Of a DNA stretch of 56,496 bases, positions 16,986 through 25,385 are shown in pieces (the first letter of the stretch is position 1; every line of letters starts with the position of its first letter). Below the pieces are notes generated by a model. That model had not been told where the DNA came from, ran no database searches, and saw only the letters and a list, made by a program, of their open reading frames with translations. Source of the stretch: Syntrophales bacterium (GTDB lineage: Bacteria > Desulfobacterota > Syntrophia > Syntrophales > UBA4778); NCBI GenBank assembly GCA_028712885.1, contig JAQTPK010000002.1:91876-148371 (forward strand), read 5' to 3'. The position numbers and the translations under genes are program-made.

Positions 16986-17801
16986 ATGAGCGGCACGGAT
17001 GATCTGTTGAAGTTTGCGGAGTCGACAGCGGCGGAGGCGGGCCGTTTTTTGAGGGAGCGGCTGAACTCCAAGCATTCGGTCGACTACAAGGGAGAGATTA
17101 ATATCGTCACGGAAGAGGACCGCATGTCCGAGGAAATTATCAAATCTGAAATCCGGAAGCGCTGCCCCGGACACGGCATTCTCGCCGAGGAGACGCCTGA
17201 GACCGGAAGAGGCGCCGAGTTCCGATGGATCATCGATCCGCTGGACGGAACGACGAACTATGCCCACGGCTATCCCGTCTTTTGCGTTTCTCTCGCCCTG
17301 GAAAAAAACTCCTCGGTCTTGCTCGGGGTAATTTACAACCCCATGCTGGAGGAGATGTTCACCGCACGCGCCGGCGGCGGTGCCTTCCTGAACGGGAAGA
17401 GGATCTGCGTTTCATCCGTTGCAGATCTTTCGCGCAGCCTGCTGGCGACGGGCTTCCCCTACGACATACGAACTGATCGCTTCAACAACCTCGACTACTT
17501 TGCCGCGATGGCCGTCAAGGCGCAAGCCATTCGCAGAGCCGGCTCCGCCGCTCTTGATCTCGCTTACACGGCCTGCGGCCGCTTCGACGGATTCTGGGAG
17601 CTCAAGCTCAAGCCGTGGGATACCGCTGCGGGATGCCTGCTCCTCGCGGAAGCGGGAGGAAAAATCACAGACCTTGACGGAAACGAGCACCGGATGGACT
17701 CTGCGCATATCGTCGCTTCGAACGGAATGATACACGATCAGATGCTGCGCGCGCTCGGTGAAACCGAAGGCAGCCGACGCCCCCGAACGAGCGACTTCTG
17801 A
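16986..17801 (+). CDS. suhB: Inositol monophosphatase family protein (SuhB-like)
   Basis: A 271-residue Mg2+-dependent phosphatase. It has the metal-binding motifs EEDRMSEE, AEET and the signature WIIDPLDGTTNYAHGYP, and the C-terminal KPWDTAAGCLLLAEAGG motif. It hydrolyses inositol-1-phosphate or related sugar phosphates; some members also act in rRNA maturation. ATG 16986 is preceded by GGAAGGAGAG. Divergent from the RodZ-like gene. Confidence 0.92.
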   Translation: MSGTDDLLKFAESTAAEAGRFLRERLNSKHSVDYKGEINIVTEEDRMSEEIIKSEIRKRCPGHGILAEETPETGRGAEFRWIIDPLDGTTNYAHGYPVFCVSLALEKNSSVLLGVIYNPMLEEMFTARAGGGAFLNGKRICVSSVADLSRSLLATGFPYDIRTDRFNNLDYFAAMAVKAQAIRRAGSAALDLAYTACGRFDGFWELKLKPWDTAAGCLLLAEAGGKITDLDGNEHRMDSAHIVASNGMIHDQMLRALGETEGSRRPRTSDF

Positions 17802-17874
17802 AACCCGCATGGATGCTGAGACACACGAGATCAAAATTCGGCAGAAAAAATTTCGGATAAAACCAAAAATGCTC

Positions 17875-18087
17875 TTGACATGTTGATAAAAGATGTTATT
17901 AGGAGTTCAAAAAACCGAATCTTTTTCGAACTCCTTAACCGTCCACGATCCGGTGCCCTTCTCAATTCCAAAGATCGTACCCTCCGTGTGATGGAGAGGA
18001 GAGACAGCAAGCGGGCCGAACATCACAGCAGTACAGTTCAGCAGATTCTGACGAAGCTGAAGAGCTTCAACACACGGGGGAGGGGAA
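17875..18087 (+). promoter_or_regulatory. Promoter and long leader of the kamA operon
   Basis: TTGACA (17875-17880) and TATTAG (17897-17902) with 16 bases between form a good sigma-70-type promoter. The predicted start is about 175 bases before the kamA ATG. Immediately after the -10, GGAGTTC and GAACTCC (about 17902-17935) with A-rich and T-rich inner arms can form a hairpin at the transcript's 5' end. I see no coding sequence and could not match the leader to the lysine riboswitch. Confidence 0.6.
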
Positions 18088-19458
18088 ATGGAATTGAGAT
18101 TCCCGATCAAGGAGGAAGAAGAACCTCCGGGAGACGCGGTTTCCTCTTCGTTGGCCTCCATAGAGGGAGAGGCCTCTCTTTTCGGGGGAGGAAACATAAT
18201 CCAGAAGATCTGGCCGGGCATCACGGCCGGACAATGGAACGACTGGAAATGGCAGATGGCCAACAGGCTGAGAACCATCGACGATCTCGTCATGTTTCTC
18301 AACCTCAAACCGTACCAGGTCGCAAAGTACAAAAGCCTGATCCGCGTATTTCACTTTGCTATCACCCCTTACTACCTTTCCCTGATCGACTGGTTCAATC
18401 CGGAAGATCCCATCCGCAGGCAGTGCATGCCCGATCTCCGGGAAATGGAATTCCAGATCGTAGGGGATTTTGATCCTCTCGAAGAGGACCTCGATACGCA
18501 GGTGCCCGGCCTTGTGCACCGTTACCCCGATCGCGTGCTGGCAGTCGTGACGAACACCTGCTGCATGTACTGCAGGCATTGCACCCGGAAGAGGATCTGG
18601 AGTTCGGGAGAGTCCGTGCGGTCGAAGCAGGAACTCGCGTCCATGGTAAATTATGTCCGGGCCACTCCGGAAGTCAGGGAAGTGATCATTTCGGGCGGCG
18701 ATCCCCTGACCATGAATCTTGATACGCTGGACTGGTTCATGGGAGAGCTGCAGCGGATATCCCATGTTGAAGCAATCAGGATCGGAACCCGGGTGCCCGT
18801 GGTCATGCCGATGCGGATAACGGACGACCTGGTCAAAATGCTGGCCCGCCACCGCCCGCTTTGGCTGAATACCCAGTTCAATCATCCGCGCGAGGTCACG
18901 CCCGAGTCCCAGCAGGCCTGCGACCGCCTGCTGACCGCCGGCATTCCCGTATCAAACCAGTCAGTCCTGCTGCGGGGCGTCAACGACTCGATCGAAACCA
19001 TGAGGGAGCTCTGCCACGCCCTGCAGAGAATCATGGTCCGCCCCTATTACCTCTTTCAATGCGATCCCGTCCGCGGCGTAGAGCATTTCCGCACGAATGT
19101 CTGGAAAGGCATTGAGATAATAGAAATGCTCAGAGGGTACACCGGCGGGCTTTGCATCCCTTCCTTTGTGGTCGATACGCCGGGCGGAGGCGGCAAAATT
19201 CCCCTTCAGCCTTTCTATCTCCTCTCCGCGACGGATAAGGATATCCTGCTCAGGAACTACGAAGGGATGATCGTGAAGTATTTCAACCCGCAGGACGTCG
19301 ATTTCGGACTTCTCAAAAAATCGGCCATGAACGGCAAATACGGCGGCACCGCCCAGCTTCTCAAAGGCAACGGGAAAGCCCTCGTGCCGGAAGAGACCCC
19401 GAGATACCGCCGGAGAATGAAAAGCTCCCTCCTCCAGATAAAAGAGGAGAAGGCATGA
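18088..19458 (+). CDS. kamA: Lysine 2,3-aminomutase family radical SAM enzyme
   Basis: A 456-residue KamA-family enzyme (PLP and [4Fe-4S]-SAM). The radical SAM cysteines are C158, C162 and C165 (CCMYCRHC). K370 in TPGGGGK matches the PLP lysine. D326 (QCD) and D363 (VVD) align with Asp293 and Asp330 that hold the lysine side-chain amine in the clostridial enzyme, at exactly the same offset, so the substrate is probably lysine, giving beta-lysine. All four zinc cysteines of the clostridial enzyme are absent (position 301 is Ser, and the C-terminal cysteine cluster is missing). The extra 33 N-terminal residues are unusual. The stop overlaps the next start by ATGA. Confidence 0.92.
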   Translation: MELRFPIKEEEEPPGDAVSSSLASIEGEASLFGGGNIIQKIWPGITAGQWNDWKWQMANRLRTIDDLVMFLNLKPYQVAKYKSLIRVFHFAITPYYLSLIDWFNPEDPIRRQCMPDLREMEFQIVGDFDPLEEDLDTQVPGLVHRYPDRVLAVVTNTCCMYCRHCTRKRIWSSGESVRSKQELASMVNYVRATPEVREVIISGGDPLTMNLDTLDWFMGELQRISHVEAIRIGTRVPVVMPMRITDDLVKMLARHRPLWLNTQFNHPREVTPESQQACDRLLTAGIPVSNQSVLLRGVNDSIETMRELCHALQRIMVRPYYLFQCDPVRGVEHFRTNVWKGIEIIEMLRGYTGGLCIPSFVVDTPGGGGKIPLQPFYLLSATDKDILLRNYEGMIVKYFNPQDVDFGLLKKSAMNGKYGGTAQLLKGNGKALVPEETPRYRRRMKSSLLQIKEEKA

Positions 19459-20447
19459 GGATCGGGTTCACCTATGACCTGAGAAAAGACTACCTGGAGA
19501 GGGGTTATTCGGAAGAAGAAACGGCGGAATTCGACAGCGAGGAAACCGTACAGGTCATAGCGGACACGATATCTTCGCTCGGGAATGAGGTGATACGGGT
19601 CGGGAATGTCTACGAGCTTGTAAATCGCCTTTCTTCAGGGGAGCGCTGGGATCTCGTATTCAATATCACAGAAGGTCTGCGCGGCCGCAGCAGGGAAGCA
19701 CAGGTGCCGGCCGTTCTCGAAGCTTATCACATCCCTTATACTTTCAGCGACCCGCTGACCCTCGCGCTCTGTCTTGACAAGTTTCTGACAAAAACCGTCG
19801 TCAGCCGCTGGAACGTCCCGACTCCCGCATATTTTCAGGTTGGCTCGGAAAAAGAGCTGGAAACCGCGCTCCGGGAAAACCGCATCCCTTTCCCTCTTTT
19901 CCTGAAGCCCGTTTCGGAGGGGACCGGAAAGGGAATCACTCCCGCATCGGTCATACGGAACAGCACGCAGCTGAAAAAGCAATGCCTGGAGGTTCTGGAA
20001 AAATACAGCCAGCCGGCCCTGGTCGAAAAATATCTGCCCGGGCGCGAATTCACGGTCGGCATCGTGGGGAGCGGGAAAAAAGCTGAAATCGTCGGTGTGC
20101 TCGAGGTGGAGCTTCTCGACGGCGCGGAACCTCTCGCGTACTCATACAGCAACAAGGAGCTCTGCGAGCAGCACGTCAGGTATGTTCTGACGGAGGATCC
20201 CGCGATATGCCGCGAAGCCGCGGAAATATCACTGGAGGCATACTGGGCTCTGGATTGCCGGGATGCCGGCAGGGTGGACATCAGGGCGGATGAGAACGGG
20301 AAGCTGCATTTTCTCGAAATTAACCCTCTCGCGGGACTTCATCCGACCCACTCGGATCTTCCGATTTTATGGCAGAAGACCGGAAGGACGTATAAAGAAC
20401 TGATTGCGGAAATTATCGCTTCCGCATCTGCCCGCAGACAGAGGTAG
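19455..20447 (+). CDS. D-Ala-D-Ala-ligase-like ATP-grasp enzyme 1
   Basis: A 330-residue ATP-grasp ligase. FLKPVSEGTGKG is the nucleotide-binding loop, and RVDIRADENGKLHFLEINPL with the later GLHPTHSDLP matches the metal- and substrate-binding end of Ddl (NxxPG...SxxP). FDSEETV near residue 26 may match the Ddl glutamate that binds the first amino group. It probably activates a carboxylate as acyl phosphate and joins it to an amine. It overlaps kamA by four bases and lies four bases from the next ATP-grasp gene. No murein genes are near, so a role outside cell-wall synthesis is likely (inference). Confidence 0.85.
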   Translation: MRIGFTYDLRKDYLERGYSEEETAEFDSEETVQVIADTISSLGNEVIRVGNVYELVNRLSSGERWDLVFNITEGLRGRSREAQVPAVLEAYHIPYTFSDPLTLALCLDKFLTKTVVSRWNVPTPAYFQVGSEKELETALRENRIPFPLFLKPVSEGTGKGITPASVIRNSTQLKKQCLEVLEKYSQPALVEKYLPGREFTVGIVGSGKKAEIVGVLEVELLDGAEPLAYSYSNKELCEQHVRYVLTEDPAICREAAEISLEAYWALDCRDAGRVDIRADENGKLHFLEINPLAGLHPTHSDLPILWQKTGRTYKELIAEIIASASARRQR

Positions 20448-20451
20448 TAAA

Positions 20452-21444
20452 ATGAAAGTGGCGATTGTCTATAACGAGCCGGACAAGGATCGTCTGGATT
20501 CGATCGATATCATCGATCAGGTTAACATGGTATCCGATGCCCTGCAGGAACTGGAATACGACTTCGGGATGATCGTTGTGGGAGGGGACACCTGCCCCTG
20601 CGCCGACCTCCTGTACCAGCTCGATTCCTTCGGGCCGGACGTCGTTTTTAACCTCTTCGAGGCTCTTCATGACGACCCTAGATTCCACCCCGCCATAGCT
20701 TCCTTTTACGAAATAGGCGGATTCGCGTATACAGGGGCGCCCTATCCGGCCCTCCTGACCACAACCGACAAGATCCTGACCAAAGCAGTGCTGAAGGCTA
20801 ACAATCTGCCGACTCCGCCCTGGCAGACGTTCAACGGCGCGGCGGATTCCATCCGCCTCCGTCCCCCCTGGATAGTGAAGCCCTCATGGGAAGACGGCTC
20901 CGTCGGCGTGGACGAAGAATCCATCTTCACGGAACAAAAAGCCCTCAAGAATTCCCTGTCCGCCATATACCTGAACCACCGGCGGCAGCCGCTCCTCATT
21001 GAGGAATACGTCGACGGCAGGGAATTCAATATACCCCTTGTCGAGCTGTCCGACGGCTCCGTAAGGGTGCTTCCGATTTCGGAAATAACGTTCGAGGACT
21101 GGCCGGAGGACAAACCGAAGATCGTCGGGTATAAAGCCAAATGGGACGAGAACGCTTTCGAATATGAGAATACGCAGAGAGTATTCGTTCCCGACGACGC
21201 TCCGATCGACGCTATGGCCGAAATCGGGTATCGCTGCTGGGAGGTTTTCAACCTCGGCGGATACGCCCGGGTGGACCTGAGACTGGACGAGTCGGGAGGC
21301 CTCCACGTAATCGAAATCAATGCAAATCCGTGCATAGCCGCCGAATCGGGCTACATGCGGGCCGTAGCCGAAGGCGGCTTTGAGGCGCGAGACTTCGTCC
21401 GGGAGATAATCGGGGCCGCCCGGCGGAGGCGCTACATCCGATGA
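20452..21444 (+). CDS. D-Ala-D-Ala-ligase-like ATP-grasp enzyme 2
   Basis: A second ATP-grasp ligase of exactly the same length (330 residues). IVKPSWEDGSVGV is a Ddl-type loop and RVDLRLDESGGLHVIEINANP is the metal-binding end, but the Ddl SxxP tail is replaced by CIAAESGYMRAV, so the acceptor is probably different from that of enzyme 1. ATG 20452 is chosen because it follows the previous stop by four bases and starts the conserved MKVAIVYNEP. The gene overlaps the acetyltransferase by ATGA. Confidence 0.85.
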   Translation: MKVAIVYNEPDKDRLDSIDIIDQVNMVSDALQELEYDFGMIVVGGDTCPCADLLYQLDSFGPDVVFNLFEALHDDPRFHPAIASFYEIGGFAYTGAPYPALLTTTDKILTKAVLKANNLPTPPWQTFNGAADSIRLRPPWIVKPSWEDGSVGVDEESIFTEQKALKNSLSAIYLNHRRQPLLIEEYVDGREFNIPLVELSDGSVRVLPISEITFEDWPEDKPKIVGYKAKWDENAFEYENTQRVFVPDDAPIDAMAEIGYRCWEVFNLGGYARVDLRLDESGGLHVIEINANPCIAAESGYMRAVAEGGFEARDFVREIIGAARRRRYIR

Positions 21445-21947
21445 CCGCATCTCCGGCCCGCCGGTTCCGTTTCAGGCATGAGGCCGTCGCGGGGGATTCA
21501 GGCCCGCTCCGCGGTATCCTCTCCTCTACCGGGGTTTTTTTTCCTTTCGAAATCGACGTGGCGATCGAGCTCCTGGAGGATCGCCTTGAATACGGCGACG
21601 ACAGTCCGTATTCCTTCATCTTCTGCGAACTGGACAATCGTCTCGTCGGCTATATCTGCTTCGGCCCCATCTGCATGACCGACAACCGCTTCGACCTGTA
21701 CTGGATCGCTGTCGACAAGGGCCTTCAGGGTACGGGGGTCGGGAAGCTTCTCCTCGAAAAAGCCGAGCAATCCGCGCGGGAAACAGGGGGCGTCTTCATG
21801 TACGTGGAAACTTCCGGCAGGGATGACTACTTGAAAACCCGGCATTTTTACGAAAATCAGGGCTACCTCGAAGTCGCCTGCATCCGGGACTTCTATCGGG
21901 ATGGAGACGACAAAATCATCCTGGTGAAGAAGCTGACCCGCGGGTAA
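21441..21947 (+). CDS. GNAT family N-acetyltransferase
   Basis: A 168-residue GNAT protein. LYWIAVDKGLQGTGVGKLLL contains the acetyl-CoA binding Q-x-x-G-x-G loop, and the C-terminal YLKTRHFYENQGY segment is typical of the fold. It acetylates an amine; by context this could be beta-lysine or its amide product, as AblB does in Nε-acetyl-beta-lysine synthesis. Close similarity to AblB was not evident. It overlaps the preceding ligase gene and closes the operon. Confidence 0.88.
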   Translation: MTASPARRFRFRHEAVAGDSGPLRGILSSTGVFFPFEIDVAIELLEDRLEYGDDSPYSFIFCELDNRLVGYICFGPICMTDNRFDLYWIAVDKGLQGTGVGKLLLEKAEQSARETGGVFMYVETSGRDDYLKTRHFYENQGYLEVACIRDFYRDGDDKIILVKKLTRG

Positions 21948-21968
21948 AGCCCATGTGTCTGATTTTGC

Positions 21969-21998
21969 TTGACATGATTCCGAATTGCATGATAGCTA
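21969..21998 (+). promoter_or_regulatory. Candidate promoter of the structured RNA
   Basis: TTGACA at 21969-21974 is a perfect -35. The -10 is weak (TAGCTA or ATAGCT near 21992-21998, spacing 17-18). Confidence 0.5.
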
Positions 21999-22003
21999 TA
22001 CGG

Positions 22004-22179
22004 CCATGAAGATTCTTGCCGGAAGGAATATTCTTTCAGCAGCATGCTGGTGGTGGCGGGCCAAATAAGCCTGCCCGGGCGAGTTCTTCTGAGCGAAGGC
22101 GAGCCCTGGGCGAGGAAACTCCCCATGGCTTGACCGAACAGGAAATTTAGAAAGCCATGGGATCACCATGGCTTTTTTT
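22004..22179 (+). ncRNA. Unclassified structured RNA/attenuator before trpB2
   Basis: About 175 bases, promoter to terminator, with no coding sense. Visible helices: GGCGGGC (22055-22061) with GCCTGCC (22069-22075); GGGC (22077-22080) with GCCC (22103-22106) enclosing CTTC/GAAG; and GGG-c-GAG/CTCCCC (22108-22124) capped by a GAAA tetraloop. CCCATGGCTT (22122-22131) is fully complementary to AAGCCATGGG (22152-22161). That segment is also needed for the terminator, so terminator and antiterminator exclude each other, and the GAAA hairpin competes for 22122-22124. This is attenuator or riboswitch architecture. No match to 6S, SRP, RNase P or a riboswitch class that I know. Confidence 0.6.
22152..22179 (+). 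terminator. Intrinsic terminator of the structured RNA
   Basis: AGCCATGG (22153-22160) and CCATGGCT (22166-22173) with a GATCA loop, followed by a run of seven T (22173-22179). It is about 100 bases upstream of the trpB2 start. Confidence 0.88.
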
Positions 22180-22185
22180 ATTGCA

Positions 22186-22255
22186 CAAAGGGCAAAAGGC
22201 AAAGGGTAAAAAAAGATAATCAGAGAATTAACCCTTTGCCCTTTGCCTTTAGCCT
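22186..22255. repeat. Inverted pair of heptad arrays
   Basis: The left array (22186-22213) runs CAAAGGG, CAAAAGG, CAAAGGG and so on. The right array (22228-22255) runs TTAACCC, TTTGCCC, TTTGCCT, TTAGCCT. The two are imperfect complements with a 14-base gap. They lie between the terminator and the trpB2 ribosome site. Confidence 0.93.
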
Positions 22256-22279
22256 ATTATATATAAGGAGGAAATGAAA

Positions 22280-23644
22280 ATGGAGCAGAAGAAAATCTAC
22301 TTGGACGACCTGGAGATCCCCAGGCAATGGTACAATATCCTGGCGGATCTGCCCGCTCCGATGAACCCCCCCCTGCACCCGGCGACCGGCAAACCTGTCG
22401 GTCCCGACGACCTGGCGGCGATCTTCCCGATGCCCCTGATTGAGCAGGAAGTCACGCCCGAGAGATGGGTTCCCATCCCGGATGAAGTTCTGGAAAAATA
22501 TCTCCTCTGGCGCCCTTCGCCTCTGTGCCGGGCGAGGAATTTTGAAAAAGTCCTGAATGCGCCGGTAAAAATATATTACAAGAACGAGGGAGTGAGTCCT
22601 CCGGGATCGCACAAGCCCAACACGGCTGTCGCCCAGGCGTATTACAACAAGATCTCCGGCACCAAACGGCTCTGCACCGAAACCGGCGCCGGCCAGTGGG
22701 GCAGCGCGCTCAGCATGGCATGCAACATGTTCGGACTGGACTGCCGTGTTTTCATGGTGAAGGTGAGCTATGAACAGAAACCCTACCGCCGCCTCATGAT
22801 GCAGACATGGGGTTCCGAATGCATTCCCAGCCCCAGCAATATAACAAACGCCGGGCGGAATGTACTCGCAAAGAACCCTGATTCTCCCGGCAGCCTCGGC
22901 ATCGCGATCAGCGAGGCCATTGAGGAAGCGGTCACACATCCGGGATCGAAATATTCTCTCGGCAGCGTCCTCAACCACGTCCTGCTCCATCAGACCGTAA
23001 TAGGTCTCGAGGCGCAGCGGCAGTTTGAAAAAATCGGCGTATATCCGGACGTGGTCATCGGCTGCGCCGGCGGCGGCAGCAATTTTGCCGGAATAAGCCT
23101 GCCCTATGTACGGGATAAGATCCATGGCAAACAGGTTCGGATCGTGGCCTCAGAGCCGACTTCCTGCCCCACACTGACCAAAGGGCCCTTCGCATACGAC
23201 TTCGGCGACATAGCCAGGACCACCCCGCTCCTCGCCATGTTCACGCTTGGTCATGACTTCGTTCCCGAGGCGATTCACGCGGGAGGACTCCGCTATCACG
23301 GAATGGCTCCGATCGTCAGCCATCTTTTGAAGATAGGTCTGATTGAGGCCCGCGCCTTCAACCAGATAGAAACGTTCGATGCCGGGGTGAAATGGGCGAG
23401 AACCGAAGGATTCATCCCGGCGCCGGAAACGAACCATGCCATCGCCGCCGTCGTCGAAGAGGCAAAAAAGGCGCGCGAGGAAGGAAAGGAAAAAGTAATC
23501 CTGTTTAATTTCAGCGGACACGGCATCATAGATCTTCCCGCTTACGACGCGTTCATGTCCGGAAGGCTGGAAGTACATGATCTTCCGCAGAACGAGATCG
23601 ACAGGGCGTTGAGGGCCATCGAGAAGCATCCTAAGCCTCGATGA
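22280..23644 (+). CDS. trpB: Tryptophan synthase beta-like protein TrpB2
   Basis: A 454-residue TrpB of the TrpB2 type (fold II PLP enzyme). The PLP lysine is K112 in [21 protein letters not shown] and the phosphate loop [11 protein letters not shown] are present. It condenses indole and serine to tryptophan. TrpB2 proteins often stand alone, and here there is no trpA or other trp gene. ATG 22280 fits the AAGGAGG at 22265-22271 (eight bases) better than ATG 22274 (two bases). It follows an RNA with terminator/antiterminator logic, so expression may be attenuated. Confidence 0.93.
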   Translation: MEQKKIYLDDLEIPRQWYNILADLPAPMNPPLHPATGKPVGPDDLAAIFPMPLIEQEVTPERWVPIPDEVLEKYLLWRPSPLCRARNFEKVLNAPVKIYYKNEGVSPPGSHKPNTAVAQAYYNKISGTKRLCTETGAGQWGSALSMACNMFGLDCRVFMVKVSYEQKPYRRLMMQTWGSECIPSPSNITNAGRNVLAKNPDSPGSLGIAISEAIEEAVTHPGSKYSLGSVLNHVLLHQTVIGLEAQRQFEKIGVYPDVVIGCAGGGSNFAGISLPYVRDKIHGKQVRIVASEPTSCPTLTKGPFAYDFGDIARTTPLLAMFTLGHDFVPEAIHAGGLRYHGMAPIVSHLLKIGLIEARAFNQIETFDAGVKWARTEGFIPAPETNHAIAAVVEEAKKAREEGKEKVILFNFSGHGIIDLPAYDAFMSGRLEVHDLPQNEIDRALRAIEKHPKPR

Positions 23645-23700
23645 CTGAATCCGGCGAGGCGAGCGCATTCCTCGGGCGGCTTTCCACCAGTCCCGCTTTG

Positions 23701-23735
23701 AAGGCTCTCCGGGGTAGTTCCGGAGAGCCTTCTAT
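23701..23735 (+). terminator. Terminator hairpin after trpB2
   Basis: A perfect 12-base stem, AAGGCTCTCCGG (23701-23712) with CCGGAGAGCCTT (23720-23731) and a seven-base loop, then a weak T-rich tail (CTATCTT). Confidence 0.7.
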
Positions 23736-23833
23736 CTTAAAAGGGAGATATTTAAACTGATTCACTGCCGGTTCTTGCCGGCCCAATTTTTCCCCGATTT
23801 GATCGTTATCCCCCCTTGTGATACATAATCTGC

Positions 23834-25183
23834 ATGAAGTTATTCGAGTCGCCGAAAGGACAACCGGATAAGGCCGCACGTCCGCTCGCGGACAGGATGA
23901 GGCCGGAAACGCTGGACGACTATGTCGGACAATCTGATATCCTGGCGCCTGAAGGGCTCCTGCGGAAGGCCGTGCGGGAAAACCGCCTTTTTTCCATGAT
24001 CCTGTGGGGGCCTCCGGGTTCGGGAAAGACGACGCTGGCGAGAATAATCGCCTCCGAGGCGGACGCCTGTTTCGAAACATTCTCCGCGGTACTCTCCGGC
24101 GTCAAGGAGATACGTACCGTTATCGAGGAAGCCCGGGGCAACCTGCGCCGGGAAAATAAAAAGACCATCCTTTTTGTCGATGAAATTCACCGCTTCAACA
24201 AGGCGCAACAGGATGCCTTCCTTCCCCACGTGGAGAGCGGGCTCATAACCCTGATCGGCGCCACTACGGAGAACCCCTCTTTCGAAGTCATTTCCCCTCT
24301 GCTCTCACGCGCCAGAGTGATCGTGCTGAAGCCCTTTTCCGACGATGAACTTATCCTCATTCTGAAAAGGGCCCTGGCGGACCAGGAGCGGGGACTGGGC
24401 AGGCTGGGGCTTACCGCGGCTCCGGAAGCCTTGGAGTTCATGGCCTGGGCGGCGGACGGGGATGCCAGGACGGCCCTGAACAACCTTGAAGCATCTTCCA
24501 TTCTCGTCATGAAGGAACAGGAAAAGATCGTTACCAGGGAAATCGTTGAAAAGGCGATACAGAGGAAGCCTCTCCAGTACGACAAAACGGGAGAGGAGCA
24601 CTACAACTTAATATCCGCGTTTCACAAGAGCCTGCGGGGAAGCGACCCGGACGCGGCCCTGTACTGGCTCGCACGCATGCTGGAAGCGGGCGAGGACCCG
24701 TTGTACATAGCAAGACGGATGATCAGGTTCGCCTCCGAAGATTCGGGGATTGCCGACCCTAATGCGCTTTTGATCGCCGTTTCCGCGATGCAGGCCTTTC
24801 ATTTTGTCGGCTCGCCGGAAGGGGAACTTGCGCTGGCCGAAGCCGCCGTCTATCTTGCCGTCGCGCCGAAGAGCAATTCCCTGTATGCCGGATTCGGGAA
24901 AGTCCGGCGCGAAATAAGCGATACCGGAACTCTCCCGGTTCCGCTGCACATCCGCAACGCGCCAACGCGCCTGATGAAGGACCTCGGGTACGGCAGGGAC
25001 TACAAGTACGCGCATGATTTTAACGATGCGTTCGCACCGGAACAGGAATATCTGCCCGACGAGCTTCGCGGCAGGACTTATTACCGGCCGACGGATCGCG
25101 GATACGAGAAAATCGTGGGCGAGCGGCTGGAAAAATGGAAAAGATTCCGGGCAAAGTCACGCTCCGGCAAAACTGACAAGTAA
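23834..25183 (+). CDS. rarA: Replication-associated recombination protein RarA (MgsA)
   Basis: A 449-residue AAA+ protein. RPETLDDYVGQ is the N-terminal signature, GPPGSGKTT the Walker A, ILFVDEIHRFNKAQQD the Walker B and ATTENPSFEV sensor 1. The C-terminal tetramerisation region contains KSLRGSDPDAALYWLARML. It acts at stalled replication forks with SSB. It stands alone between a terminator hairpin and heptad arrays. Confidence 0.96.
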   Translation: MKLFESPKGQPDKAARPLADRMRPETLDDYVGQSDILAPEGLLRKAVRENRLFSMILWGPPGSGKTTLARIIASEADACFETFSAVLSGVKEIRTVIEEARGNLRRENKKTILFVDEIHRFNKAQQDAFLPHVESGLITLIGATTENPSFEVISPLLSRARVIVLKPFSDDELILILKRALADQERGLGRLGLTAAPEALEFMAWAADGDARTALNNLEASSILVMKEQEKIVTREIVEKAIQRKPLQYDKTGEEHYNLISAFHKSLRGSDPDAALYWLARMLEAGEDPLYIARRMIRFASEDSGIADPNALLIAVSAMQAFHFVGSPEGELALAEAAVYLAVAPKSNSLYAGFGKVRREISDTGTLPVPLHIRNAPTRLMKDLGYGRDYKYAHDFNDAFAPEQEYLPDELRGRTYYRPTDRGYEKIVGERLEKWKRFRAKSRSGKTDK

Positions 25184-25190
25184 TTAATAA

Positions 25191-25345
25191 CTAAATCCCA
25201 AGCACTAAATCCTGATTCGAATCGTAAAGCGTAAAGGGTGAGGCGTAAGGTGTCCGGGAGAGAAAACTGATTCCGGCTCGTTGAATTCTGCCAAAGGCAC
25301 GCGCTTTACGCCTTACACTTCACGCCTTACGCTTCACGCCTCTTA
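25191..25345. repeat. Compound heptad arrays, inverted pair
   Basis: 25191-25218 carries units CTAAATC/CCAAGCA. 25223-25250 carries CGTAAAG twice, then GGTGAGG and CGTAAGG. 25304-25345 carries CTTTACG, CCTTACA, CTTCACG, CCTTACG and CTTCACG, imperfect complements of the middle array. A 53-base spacer separates the arms. Confidence 0.93.
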
Positions 25346-25385
25346 GTTTCTTGATATAAAGCCCCGTTTGATGTAATGAGGAGCC

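Noticed and set aside
17903-18087. Lysine riboswitch in the kamA leader
   Set aside because: The conserved core bases of the L-box could not be found, and the five-helix junction is not evident.
19455-21444. The two ATP-grasp genes as the cell's normal murein D-Ala-D-Ala ligase
   Set aside because: They lie in an operon with an aminomutase and acetyltransferase, there are two of them, and the second lacks the Ddl C-terminal substrate motif.
22004-22179. 6S RNA, SRP RNA or RNase P RNA
   Set aside because: Length fits 6S, but I could not draw the closing stem with central bubble. GCCGGAAGGAA resembles the SRP loop without the following conserved bases, and the RNase P core motifs are absent.
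25191-25345. CRISPR array
   Set aside because: The units are seven bases and contiguous, without spacers, and no cas gene is present.
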